NCBI GenBank assembly: GCA_029262375.1 | Contig: JAJCZM010000054.1 | Coordinates: 1-64,000, forward strand | Source of the DNA: Deltaproteobacteria bacterium | GTDB lineage: Bacteria > Desulfobacterota > Binatia > UBA1149 > SPBQ01 | Direction of reading: 5' to 3' | DNA: 64,000 nt | Shown here: positions 7,432 through 15,760 of the stretch, piece by piece | Numbering within the stretch: the stretch's first letter is position 1 | Layout of the letters: every line of letters starts with the position of its first letter | The notes under the pieces: model-generated | Told to the model about the DNA's origin: nothing | Database searches by the model: none | The model's input: only the letters and a program-made list of their open reading frames with translations | Made by a program: the position numbers and the translations under genes

Positions 7432-9210
7432 ATGAACGTACTGGTCATCAATTGCGGCTCCACGAGCGTCAAGTACGCCGTCTTCGACGCCGATGAGAAA
7501 CAGCTCGTAGACGGTAAGATCGAGCGCGTCGATCCGGACGGCGGGCATGCGCGCGCCGTGACGCAGATCCTTGCCGAAATCGGCACGCTGCCTATCGATG
7601 CGGTCGGCCATCGCGTCGTGCACGGCGGCCCTGATTTCCACGACGCCGTGGCGATCGACGACACCGTTCGCACCGCGATCGAGAGCTGCGTTTCGCTTGC
7701 GCCATTGCACAATCCGGCGAACCTGGCTGGCATTGCTGCCGCGACCGCCGCGCTGCCCGGCGTACCGCAGGTCGCGGTCTTCGATACCGCTTTCCACGCT
7801 CGCATGCCGCGCCGAGCGCGCACGTACGCGATCGATCCCGAGCTTGCCGAGCGCCATCGCATCAAGCGCTATGGATTTCACGGCACGTCCCATTCCTTTG
7901 TGGCCGGACGCGCCGCCGAGTATCTCGACCGGCCGATCGATGAACTGCGTTTGGTGACGCTTCACTTGGGTGGCGGCGCGAGTGCCTGCGCCGTCGAGTT
8001 CGGCCAGTCGGTCGATACCAGTTTCGGCTTCACGCCGCTCGCAGGCCTCGTCATGGGAACCAGGAGCGGCGATCTGGATCCCGGCATCGTGTTACAACTG
8101 TTGCGGGATCAGTCACTTAGCGTAGACGATGTCGAGCAACTGTTGAACCGCAATAGCGGCCTCAAGGGGCTGTCGGGCGTTTCATCGGACCTGCGCGACA
8201 TCGAGCAGGCGGCCGCCGACGGCAACGATCGCGCGCGCCTGGCGATCGCCGTCTTCGCGCACCGAGTACGCAGTTACATCGGCGCGTACGTCGCCGTCAT
8301 GGGCGGTGCCGATGCGATCGTGTTGACCGGCGGGATCGGTGAGAACGCCGCGGCCATGCGTCGGCGTATTCTACAGAGATTCGATTTTCTAGGATTGCTG
8401 CTCGACGAAGGGCGCAACCTCGATGCGCGCGTCGACGACGAGGCGCCGGTAGCCGAAATTTCGTCGGCGAACTCGAGGCTGCGTGCGCTGGTTGTTGCCA
8501 CGAACGAAGAGCTGATGATCGCGCGCGAAACGATGACGATTGTCGGCGGTGCGAAGACCGTCTCGGTGCACGAACCGATTCCCATCGCGATCAGTGCACG
8601 TCATGTGCATCTCGATCGTAAGACCTTCGAGCAGCTATTCGGCGACGGCGCCGAGCCGACCAAGTACAAAGACATCTCGCAGCCGGGCCAGTACGCCTGC
8701 GAAGAGAAGGTCAATCTCATTGGTCCGCGCGCTCGAATAGACGGCGTGCGTTTGCTGGGGCCGCTGCGGGCGCGCAATCAAATCGAAGTCGCGCGCACCG
8801 ACGAGTTCGTGTTGGGGGTCGATGCGCCGATCCGTCGCTCCGGGCACACCGACGAATCGGCACCGATTGTGCTCGAGGGCCCGAAAGGGAAGGTTGAACT
8901 CACGCAAGGGCTCATTTGTGCGCAACGGCACGTGCACATGACGCCCGAAGACGCCGAGCGATTCGGTGTCGAGAACGGCGATCATGTCGAGGTCGCTATC
9001 GTCGGCGGGCCGAGAGATCTGATTTTCGGTGACGTGCTGATCCGCGTGAGTCCGTCGTACGTTCTCGAGATGCATATCGATACCGACGAAGGCAACGCGG
9101 CCGAACTCGCGTCATCGTCCAACGGAGAACTCGTGTACACGAAGGTCGGAGGTCGTATGCACGCAGACATCCGGTCCCGAAAACCGCACGCGCCGGGAGC
9201 GGCCGGCTAG
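7432..9210 (+). CDS. acetate/propionate kinase - PduL phosphotransacylase fusion
   Basis: A 592-residue two-domain enzyme. Residues 1 to about 368 are an acetate kinase: MNVLVINCGSTS at the N-terminus, GFHGTSH, LHLGGGAS, TGGIGEN, and the closing NEELMIARET. Residues about 380-575 are a PduL-type phosphate propanoyltransferase with its two half-domains marked by SARHVHL and AQRHVHM, whose histidines bind zinc in the family. In one chain it would convert acyl-CoA plus phosphate to acyl phosphate and then to acyl acid plus ATP, or run the reverse. The kinase half is about 30 residues shorter than free-standing AckA. The ATG at 7432 has a weak GGGG box. Not part of any microcompartment locus here. 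Confidence 0.93.
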   Translation: MNVLVINCGSTSVKYAVFDADEKQLVDGKIERVDPDGGHARAVTQILAEIGTLPIDAVGHRVVHGGPDFHDAVAIDDTVRTAIESCVSLAPLHNPANLAGIAAATAALPGVPQVAVFDTAFHARMPRRARTYAIDPELAERHRIKRYGFHGTSHSFVAGRAAEYLDRPIDELRLVTLHLGGGASACAVEFGQSVDTSFGFTPLAGLVMGTRSGDLDPGIVLQLLRDQSLSVDDVEQLLNRNSGLKGLSGVSSDLRDIEQAAADGNDRARLAIAVFAHRVRSYIGAYVAVMGGADAIVLTGGIGENAAAMRRRILQRFDFLGLLLDEGRNLDARVDDEAPVAEISSANSRLRALVVATNEELMIARETMTIVGGAKTVSVHEPIPIAISARHVHLDRKTFEQLFGDGAEPTKYKDISQPGQYACEEKVNLIGPRARIDGVRLLGPLRARNQIEVARTDEFVLGVDAPIRRSGHTDESAPIVLEGPKGKVELTQGLICAQRHVHMTPEDAERFGVENGDHVEVAIVGGPRDLIFGDVLIRVSPSYVLEMHIDTDEGNAAELASSSNGELVYTKVGGRMHADIRSRKPHAPGAAG

Positions 9211-9224
9211 ATGAGGCGAGGGGC

Positions 9225-10115
9225 ATGAAGGAAAGAATAGCCAAGGCTTTCGCCTGGGTGGCGCTCGCCTACGTCGTCGCGGGTGTCATTGCTTACGGTG
9301 TCGGTCTTTTTCTCGCAGTCCGCGATATTCCACCGATCGCCGTGGCGTTCATCGCCGACGTCGTGGCGACGGTCGTCGTGTTCGCCTTCAGTCTCGCGTT
9401 TCGCAACTCGAGCTTCTATGACCCGTACTGGAGCGTCGCGCCGATCCCGATCGCGATCTATTTCAGCGCGCAGCCGCAGGCCATCGAAGCGTCGTTCCTT
9501 CGACAATTCGTCGTGGTCACGCTGGTCACGATCTGGGGCTGCCGCCTCACCTACAACTGGGCGCGCGGCTGGACCGGACTCGACCACGAGGACTGGCGCT
9601 ATCGCGACATCAAGGAGAAGACCGGTCGGCTTTATTGGCCGGTCAGCTTCGTGGGCATTCATATGATGCCGACGCTCTGGGTGTTCTTCGGATGTTTGCC
9701 GCTGTATCCCGCGCTCATGTTCGGCTCGCGTCCGTTCGGTCCTCTCGACGTGATCGCGGCGTTGATCACATTCGGCGCTATTCGTTTGGAGGCGGAGGCC
9801 GACAAACAGTTGGTCGCGTTTCGTGCGAGTGGGCCGCCACCTGAAGCGGTTCTCGATACCGGCGTGTGGGCCTGGTCGCGGCATCCGAACTACTTCGGCG
9901 AAATGTCTTTCTGGTGGGGGCTTTGGCTGTTCGGATTTGCGGCCGACCCGTACTCATGGCGCTGGACGATTCTAGGTGCTGTGTCGATCACGCTGATGTT
10001 CCGTTTCGTCAGCTTACCGTTGATTGAACGGCGTATGGCGGAGAAACGCCCGTCGACATTTGCCGACGTGCAGCAACGCGTCTCGCTGGTCGTGCCGTGG
10101 CCGCCGCGAGCCTGA
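9225..10115 (+). CDS. DUF1295 (steroid 5-alpha-reductase-like) membrane protein
   Basis: Polytopic membrane protein of 296 residues from the DUF1295 branch of the steroid 5-alpha-reductase / isoprenylcysteine methyltransferase superfamily. Diagnostic motifs are RLTYNWARGW, DWRYRDI and the C-terminal WSRHPNYFGE. The family is predicted to reduce steroid-like or fatty-acyl double bonds, or to be a methyltransferase; the reaction for this group is not proven. It starts 15 bases after the fusion kinase and ends 32 bases before the next gene, so it belongs to the same transcription unit. Confidence 0.88.
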   Translation: MKERIAKAFAWVALAYVVAGVIAYGVGLFLAVRDIPPIAVAFIADVVATVVVFAFSLAFRNSSFYDPYWSVAPIPIAIYFSAQPQAIEASFLRQFVVVTLVTIWGCRLTYNWARGWTGLDHEDWRYRDIKEKTGRLYWPVSFVGIHMMPTLWVFFGCLPLYPALMFGSRPFGPLDVIAALITFGAIRLEAEADKQLVAFRASGPPPEAVLDTGVWAWSRHPNYFGEMSFWWGLWLFGFAADPYSWRWTILGAVSITLMFRFVSLPLIERRMAEKRPSTFADVQQRVSLVVPWPPRA

Positions 10116-10146
10116 ACATGAGCCTGAAGAGGAGAGCGTGTTGTCG

Positions 10147-10737
10147 ATGACCTGGCTGCGTTCGGTTCAGCCTTCGGCGGATGGCGAAGCGGCTTCGTTC
10201 GACGACGTCTTTGCGCTTCGCCCGGAGCTGCATGAAAGCTACCGAGCCTTCTATGCCTTGTTCTGGGAGCAAGGTCTGGTTGACCCTCGGCTTCTGGAAA
10301 TTGCGCGCCTTCGCATTGCGGCGCTCAACGGAGCGATCGGTGAGACGCAGCTACGCTATCGGCCGGCGCTCGATGCGGGCTTTAGCGAGCGTCATGCCGG
10401 CGCCGCGATCGCCGGTCGTCCGTATGAGCCGGACGGTGACGAGCTTCGCGATCCCGGCGATACGCACGATACGAGCGACGAGAGAATCGCGCGACTCGAG
10501 ACCGCCTGCCTCGTAGTGGCCGAGAAGTTTGTGCTGGACGTCCATTCGATCGTTGACGAGGACATCCGCGTGCTGCGCGAGGGCCTTGGCGAGCCGGCGC
10601 TCGTCGCCTTGATTGAAGCGATGGCGTTGTTCGACGGGTTCACCCGCTTTCGGAGCGCGCTCGGCGTTGATCGCGGCAGTGTTGTTGGTCTCCCGATCAC
10701 TGTCGAAGCGCCTTCGTTCGTAGGAGAACGGTCGTGA
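10147..10737 (+). CDS. AhpD/carboxymuconolactone decarboxylase-like protein lacking the CxxC motif
   Basis: All-helical protein of 196 residues related to the AhpD/carboxymuconolactone decarboxylase (CMD) family: RLLEIARLRIAAL before the redox-site position and ALFDGFTRFRSALG at the C-terminus match the downstream gene. At the place where family members carry CxxC it has A and E instead (segment NGAIGETQLRYRP), so it is unlikely to be a thiol peroxidase by itself. AAGAGGAGA at 10127-10135 would suit a TTG at 10141; the ATG at 10147 is given here. It overlaps the next gene by four bases, suggesting translational coupling and perhaps a mixed complex. Confidence 0.75.
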   Translation: MTWLRSVQPSADGEAASFDDVFALRPELHESYRAFYALFWEQGLVDPRLLEIARLRIAALNGAIGETQLRYRPALDAGFSERHAGAAIAGRPYEPDGDELRDPGDTHDTSDERIARLETACLVVAEKFVLDVHSIVDEDIRVLREGLGEPALVALIEAMALFDGFTRFRSALGVDRGSVVGLPITVEAPSFVGERS

Positions 10738-11276
10738 GCCCGCGTGTATCCGTACCGAAAAATGACTCGAGCGATCCGATGGCGGCGAGCGCGCTCGGGC
10801 ATCAACCGGCGACGCTACAGGCGTTTCAGGCGATGTATGGACTGTTGTGGCAGCGCGGCGTTGTGGCCGCAGAAATCAAGGAAACGGCGCGACTGCGCAA
10901 CGCGCTCATTACCGATTGCGGCTTTTGAAAGAACGTACGCTTCGCCGTGGCGGAGCAAGGCGGTTTTGATGAGGATCGGGTCGAGAAGATCGGCTCGCGC
11001 CACGAGCTGAGCGACCTCAGTGCGCGCGACAAGGCGGTGTTGGCGTTCGCGGATTGTTTCCTGATGCACCCGCGTGACGTGAACGACGACGTCAAGAACG
11101 CATTGCTCGAGTATTTCAACGACGCCGAGATCGTCGAGATCACCGTCGCGCTTTCTTTGTTTCTCGGGTTCTCGAAGATTGCGATCGCGCTGGGGCCGAT
11201 TCCGGATGGGATTCCCGTGATGCAGCTGCCTTTGCCGGGGCTCTCTGAAAGTGCCGATAGTCCGTCCAGGCGCTAG
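10734..11276 (+). CDS. AhpD-like selenoprotein (CxxU) read through in-frame TGA
   Basis: Read as one frame from the GTG at 10734 to the stop at 11276 this is a 180-residue AhpD/CMD protein interrupted by one TGA at 10926-10928. The residues before it are ITDCGF and after it KNVRFAVAEQGGF. Family members read C-x-x-C-K-N-V-R here, so the TGA falls exactly on the second cysteine (C62-G-F-U65). Homology continues without a frame change on both sides and the C-terminal LFLGFSKIAIALG is intact, which argues against a decayed gene. A hairpin with bacterial SECIS features follows the TGA. AhpD-like selenoproteins with CxxU are known from marine metagenomes. No selenocysteine machinery genes are in the window, so readthrough cannot be proven here. 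Otherwise it would be a pseudogene. Confidence 0.75.
10926..10956 (+). promoter_or_regulatory. candidate bacterial SECIS element after the TGA codon
   Basis: Directly after the TGA, bases 10939-10945 pair with 10950-10956 (7 bp with one G-U) and close on the loop CGTG at 10946-10949. The loop starts about 18 bases after the TGA and has G as its second base. Both fit the published bacterial SECIS consensus as I remember it (apical loop 16-37 bases from the codon, a G among the first two loop bases). The bases also code for KNVRFAVAEQ. Confidence 0.6.
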
Positions 11277-11294
11277 ACCCCGCCGCCAAGACAC

Positions 11295-13445
11295 TTAGGG
11301 AGCGGTCGTGTTCGTGGTTGGGCCCGAGGTCAGCAGCGCGTCGGCGCTCGCCAGCGGTAACTCAATTTCTACCGTCGTGCCGTCCTCGCGGCCGGCGATG
11401 TCGATGGTGCCGCCGAGCAACCTCAATCGTTCACGAATCGAAAACAGCCCGTAGCCGCCGTCCTCGGTAGGACCTTTCAGTTCAAGGCGCTCCGGTAGGC
11501 CGCATCCATCGTCTTTTACTCGCAGTCGCAGCACGCCGTCGTGGTTCGTGAGATCGACCTCCGCGATCGATGCGCGTGCGTGTTTCTCGACGTTCGCGAC
11601 CAATTCGCGCACGGTTTGGAACATGATGACTTCGAGGTCCTTGCTTAGTTCGGTCGTGCGCACACGCGAGCGGATCTTCATCGCGAGGTGCGAGCGTGCT
11701 TCTACTTCGTCGGCCAGCCATTCCATTGCGGCAACGAGGCCGAGTTCGGTGAGTACCGGCGGGCTGATGTCCGACAACAGGTTGCGCGTATCGCGAATGG
11801 TTGCGTCCACGAGATTCACGATTGCGTCGATCTGTTCGCTCAATTGCGGCTGCGTGGTCATCTCGTGCCGAAGCTGACCGAGCTGCACCCTGCAAAGCCC
11901 GAGGTTCTGCACCGCGCCGTCGTGAAGTGCGGCCGCCAGTCGGTGGCGCTCGTGTTCCTCGGTGAGGGCGGTGACCGTCGCGAGCGAGCGAAGAACTTCC
12001 TCGAATCGCTTTCGCTCCGAGATGTCTTGTAGCGTTCCGCGCAGGCGCGGGCTCGATGGACCGGCTGTGTCTTCATCGACGATTTGCTCGCAGATTACGG
12101 AGGCCCAAAAGACGGTTCCGTTGCGACGATTCATGCGGCACTCGAATGCGACCGTTGCACTCTTGGAACTCTCCAGTATTTCCCGGAGGTTCTCCATGAC
12201 GTGAGCGCGGTCGTCGATGTGGACGAGATCGGCAATCTCGTCGCGATCGAACGAACTCGAGCCTGACGGAAGGCCAAACATCTCGACGGCGGCTTTCGAC
12301 ATCGTGACGCGGCCCGCGTCCATGTCGACTTCGCCCGATCCGATTCCTGCGATCCGATGGGCGTCGGCAAGTTCTTTGTTGGCGGCGATCAGCGCATCGT
12401 GGCTCTGTTTGCGCTGCGTGATGTCGGTGATGACACCGGCGAGGACGTCGCTCGCGTCGTTAGCATGGCTAATGAGAAAGTTTCTCGTCGCCAGCCAACG
12501 GATGCCGCCGTCAGGGCGTACGATGCGATACTCGAATTCCTCGATGGGTTTGCCCTGCGCCGCAGGCGTCAGCGTCGCGAGCAATCGAGGTAGGTCGTCG
12601 GGGTGCGTGGCATTGATACCTAGCGCCGGATCGGCCATGACCGCGTCCGCCGAGATCCCCGAGATGCGCTCCCAGGCCGGGCTCGAGTAGAGAATCTTCC
12701 CGGTATCGAGTTCGTAGAGGTAGAAGCCCTGGTCTATGCTCTCAAGCAGTTGACCGAAACGCAGGTTGGCTACTTCTAGTTCGCGAGCGGCCGCTCGCTC
12801 AGGGGCCAGGTTCCTCGATGCGCCAAGCACGACGGGTTTTACGTTCATGGTGGAGAGCGTCACGCTGACTTCCGAAGGAATGTACGTGCCGTCTTTTGCG
12901 AGCCACTCTGTTTCGAATCGCATGCCGCCTTCGCGCAGTACGATGGCCGCACGTTCTTCCAATTCGCTCGAGTGGAGATCGAACTCGGCGATGGAGTGCC
13001 CTACGAGTTCGTCGCGCTCATAGCCCAGCGTATCGAGCGTATGCTGGTTGACGTCGATGACCTTGTCGAGCTTCTGGTTTTCGTTGATGCCGACGACAGC
13101 CACGCTGTCCGGGCTCAGTTCGAACAGGTTTCGGTAGTGTTGCTCGCTGTGTACGAGTTCAGCGTTGGCGGTCGCGGCTGCCGCTTGGGATTTGCCGAGA
13201 TAGACGGCGGTAATCAGCGCTATCGCACTCACGACAAGCGACGGGATCTCCCAAGCCGCGCCGATCGCCAGACCCGTGTGCTCGGGTAGGATCGAAAGCA
13301 GTGTGCCCGCCTGCCGCGCGGCCATCAAGGCGAGCATGATGGCCGGCAGTACGAATCGCCGATCGCCTAGCGTGCGCATCAAGCGTAGGCACCACAGCAC
13401 TGCCGCAATGCGGACAATTATAGAAACGAGAACGATGATGCTCAT
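11295..13445 (-). CDS. PAS-domain sensor histidine kinase (HisKA_3 type)
   Basis: Sensor kinase of 716 residues. It has a hydrophobic N-terminal region to about residue 85 with several membrane segments, then three PAS domains (about 100-215, 228-345 and 355-480, the later two followed by PAC-like ends DITQRKQ and DISERKR). A NarL-type dimerisation and phosphorylation domain has the phospho-acceptor H508 in ALHDGAVQ. A HATPase domain follows, with an N box (RELVANVEKHA) and a G box (DDGCGLP, GGYGLFSIRERL). No response regulator is adjacent, so it is an orphan; HisKA_3 kinases usually signal to LuxR/NarL-type regulators. The ATG start is preceded by repeats, not by a clear ribosome site. Confidence 0.9.
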   Translation of the reverse strand: MSIIVLVSIIVRIAAVLWCLRLMRTLGDRRFVLPAIMLALMAARQAGTLLSILPEHTGLAIGAAWEIPSLVVSAIALITAVYLGKSQAAAATANAELVHSEQHYRNLFELSPDSVAVVGINENQKLDKVIDVNQHTLDTLGYERDELVGHSIAEFDLHSSELEERAAIVLREGGMRFETEWLAKDGTYIPSEVSVTLSTMNVKPVVLGASRNLAPERAAARELEVANLRFGQLLESIDQGFYLYELDTGKILYSSPAWERISGISADAVMADPALGINATHPDDLPRLLATLTPAAQGKPIEEFEYRIVRPDGGIRWLATRNFLISHANDASDVLAGVITDITQRKQSHDALIAANKELADAHRIAGIGSGEVDMDAGRVTMSKAAVEMFGLPSGSSSFDRDEIADLVHIDDRAHVMENLREILESSKSATVAFECRMNRRNGTVFWASVICEQIVDEDTAGPSSPRLRGTLQDISERKRFEEVLRSLATVTALTEEHERHRLAAALHDGAVQNLGLCRVQLGQLRHEMTTQPQLSEQIDAIVNLVDATIRDTRNLLSDISPPVLTELGLVAAMEWLADEVEARSHLAMKIRSRVRTTELSKDLEVIMFQTVRELVANVEKHARASIAEVDLTNHDGVLRLRVKDDGCGLPERLELKGPTEDGGYGLFSIRERLRLLGGTIDIAGREDGTTVEIELPLASADALLTSGPTTNTTAP

Positions 13446-13463
13446 CTATTTAAATGTGAACGT

Positions 13464-13509
13464 AAACTTAAACTTAAACTTAGACGCATGAACGCTGACC
13501 GCATGAACG
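13464..13509. repeat. short tandem repeats in divergent promoter region
   Basis: Three perfect AAACTT units at 13464-13481 are followed by two copies of CGCATGAACG at 13485-13494 and 13500-13509, 15 bases apart. Then come TGGAA repeats up to about 13535. The stretch is much richer in A and T than its surroundings and separates the histidine kinase (minus) from the sterol desaturase (plus). It may be a regulatory array or simple slippage; no function is shown. Confidence 0.5.
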
Positions 13510-13639
13510 TGGAATGCTTGAATGTGGAACGCGCTCTCTCGAGCGAAGCCGTGCCGGAATTCCCGCATCGCACAGATTCGCGCAGCCACACTGCAGAGGC
13601 AAGATTACCCGGAGCATAATCGCCGATATACTGCGCTCG

Positions 13640-14647
13640 ATGGATGCCCTTTTCACACTCGCGTCTGTGCTCGTCGGGAACGCACGAGGAGCGTTCGCCG
13701 ATGTCTTCTTGGAGCCGGCGTTTCGACTGTACTGGGGATGGCTCCTAGCGGCTGTAATTCTCGGTGTTTTCGTGTGGCTACGTGACGAATCTCGTGGCGG
13801 CAATCGTTCGTTGTCGGGACTGTTGGGCTTTCTGTTTCCGCGCGCGATCTATGGTCACCAAAGCACCTACATCGACTACGGGATTTACCTTATCAATGCG
13901 GTTTTGTTTCGCTGGACGCTCGGCATCGCTCCGTTCGTGGCGACGACGATCGCCCTCGCAACGGCTCTGCGTTTGGACCGGTGGTTTGGGTCCTCGAGCG
14001 ACATGTTTGCGTGGCATACCGGTTCGATTGCGTCGTTCACGATCGTGTCGGTTCTCGCCATGGATCTTGCGACCTTCATCGTGCACGCGGCGCACCACCG
14101 AATTCCCGTGCTCTGGGAGTTCCACAAAGTGCATCACACGGCCGAGGTGCTCACGCCGGTTACCGTGTATCGCAAACACCCGCTCTACGATGTGTTCGCC
14201 GGCGGCGCGCGCGGCGTGCTCGCTGGTTTCGCGCAAGGCGTCGCCGCGCACGCTTTCATCGGAAGGCCCGAGTTTGTCACGCTGTTCGGCATCAACGTCG
14301 TGTATGTTCTCTTCCATGCGGCGGGGAGCAATCTCAGACACAGCCACATTTGGCTCTCGTTCGGTCCTTGGCTGAGTCGCATCTTCATCAGCCCGGCCCA
14401 GCATCAGATCCACCACAGCACTGCCGAGAAGCACTGGAACAAGAATTTCGGCGAGGTGTTGGCATTGTGGGATTGGCTTTTCGGCAGTCTCTACATTCCC
14501 GCGCAGCGCGAGACGCTCGAGTACGGGGTGATGGGAGCCGAGCGGCAGGAGCACCCAACGATTTGGGACGCGTATCTGGTGCCGTTCGTCAACGCAGGCG
14601 CGCTGGTGAAGCGAGGCCTGCGGGGCGGCGAGAAAAACGAAAACTGA
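13640..14647 (+). CDS. sterol desaturase / fatty acid hydroxylase family protein
   Basis: Integral membrane di-iron oxidoreductase of 335 residues. The histidine clusters expected for the family are all visible: HAAHH, HKVHH, HSH and HQIHHS, which together ligate two irons in the hydroxylase/desaturase superfamily. Hydrophobic segments precede and separate the clusters. Such enzymes hydroxylate or desaturate lipids, sterols or carotenoids; the substrate cannot be told here. The ATG at 13640 starts just before the first hydrophobic stretch; the frame is open further upstream into the repeat region but without family similarity. Confidence 0.88.
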   Translation: MDALFTLASVLVGNARGAFADVFLEPAFRLYWGWLLAAVILGVFVWLRDESRGGNRSLSGLLGFLFPRAIYGHQSTYIDYGIYLINAVLFRWTLGIAPFVATTIALATALRLDRWFGSSSDMFAWHTGSIASFTIVSVLAMDLATFIVHAAHHRIPVLWEFHKVHHTAEVLTPVTVYRKHPLYDVFAGGARGVLAGFAQGVAAHAFIGRPEFVTLFGINVVYVLFHAAGSNLRHSHIWLSFGPWLSRIFISPAQHQIHHSTAEKHWNKNFGEVLALWDWLFGSLYIPAQRETLEYGVMGAERQEHPTIWDAYLVPFVNAGALVKRGLRGGEKNEN

Positions 14648-14795
14648 TTTCGTGCGCGGTTGTACGGCGCTGCGGAGCCGGATTTCGTTGCGAGTACTGC
14701 GTGTCCGGAGCGAGCGTACATCTCTGGCCGCTCTGCAGAATAATCGATCCCGATTTTCTCGCCTGTGCGTATCGACAGCCGCTCCTCGAAAACGG

Positions 14796-15617
14796 ATGAT
14801 GATCGGATTCGTTATGCCAACTACCTTTCTCACTGAACGACTCGCATCCCTCCTCATCGCCCTGGCGGTCATGCCCACAACCGGCGGCGATCCCGCCCGA
14901 GACGCCCGCGTCGAGAGCCCATCGGATCCCATCGTGCCGGTGCACTCTGTGTACGAGCCGCACTTCCAGACGAGCATCGGCGATCTCGACGGCGTCAGCG
15001 GGTTCGTGGTGCGGGTAGACGGCGAGCCGTCGCCGTTGCTACTGACTACGCATCAATCCTTCACTGCCGACGCGGGGCTCGACCGAGGCTACGAGCCGTA
15101 TGAACTCTCGCAGCTCGTGCACAGCGTCCGAGCCCACAGCCTCGACGATGCCCAACGTACGCTGCGCGCAGAACCGGGTCCTGTCATTCCCGGGGCAGGA
15201 AGGACACGCTTCGGTGAAGCGTGGCGCGACCTTGCGATCTTTTCGGTAACCGAGGGCGCGACATCGGCGCTCGCTCTTGCTCAGCATGGTCCGCGCAACG
15301 GTCAGCGCATCTGGCTGTACGCGCGCGTCGATGACGACTCCACCAGCCCCGCGCTCGTGCCGGCGATCGTGGAACGATCAACGACTTCATCGCTCGGCTA
15401 TCGGTTCGAAGATCCGAACGTGCGACTCGACAGCGCTCGCGGTGCACCTCTCGTCGACGCGCAGGGGCGTGTCGTCGCGATGCACGTGCAGGAACGCATA
15501 GACGAGGGATATCTGCGGGGCACCGGAAATCCGGCCGACGCGATCCGCCGAATGCTCTTGCGTGCTGCCGACCAAGGCGATGCCTTGGCGAGCGCAGACG
15601 AGATCGATCCGCGCTAA
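14796..15617 (+). CDS. secreted trypsin-like protein with altered catalytic serine
   Basis: A 273-residue protein with a short N-terminal signal-like hydrophobic segment (LASLLIALAVMP). The remainder has the order of a chymotrypsin-fold domain: a histidine in LLTTHQSF, an aspartate in RDLAIFSV, and a C-terminal RGAPLVDAQGRVVAMHV that matches the GNSGAPVVD..GRVVG segment of serine proteases. The position of the catalytic serine reads S-A-R-G-A-P, so the nucleophile appears replaced by arginine. This suggests a non-catalytic protease-fold protein; the fold call is from motif pattern only. ATG at 14796, 14799 and 14814 are all possible starts. Confidence 0.6.
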   Translation: MMIGFVMPTTFLTERLASLLIALAVMPTTGGDPARDARVESPSDPIVPVHSVYEPHFQTSIGDLDGVSGFVVRVDGEPSPLLLTTHQSFTADAGLDRGYEPYELSQLVHSVRAHSLDDAQRTLRAEPGPVIPGAGRTRFGEAWRDLAIFSVTEGATSALALAQHGPRNGQRIWLYARVDDDSTSPALVPAIVERSTTSSLGYRFEDPNVRLDSARGAPLVDAQGRVVAMHVQERIDEGYLRGTGNPADAIRRMLLRAADQGDALASADEIDPR

Positions 15618-15695
15618 TCGATCGCGCGCGATCCTCTTACTTCCTGCCCTCGCATTGAAACCGGCCGGGTCGCGGGTAGCATCGTAGCCTACGCG

Positions 15696-15737
15696 GAGCG
15701 TGAGCGGAGCATTGCCCCCGCCGAGCGTGAGCGGAGC
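15696..15737. repeat. direct repeat upstream of argC
   Basis: The 15-base sequence GAGCGTGAGCGGAGC occurs at 15696-15710 and again at 15723-15737, and a shortened copy (AGCGGAGCGAG) follows at about 15747-15757. The last copy supplies the GGAG ribosome-binding site of argC. The array lies in the 143-base space between the protease-like gene and argC. Confidence 0.6.
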
Positions 15738-15760
15738 GATTCCGTAAGCGGAGCGAGTCA

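Noticed and set aside
10734..11276. Pseudogene with a premature stop
   Set aside because: The stop is TGA exactly at the redox cysteine, the frame and homology are otherwise intact and a SECIS-like hairpin follows, so a selenoprotein is the better explanation, though a pseudogene is not excluded.
13778..14977. Minus-strand open frame of 399 codons
   Set aside because: Antisense to the sterol desaturase-like gene with its full set of histidine clusters.
15690..15760. Repeat array as a CRISPR remnant
   Set aside because: Repeats are only 15 bases, spaced by 12, with no spacers of regular length and no cas genes.
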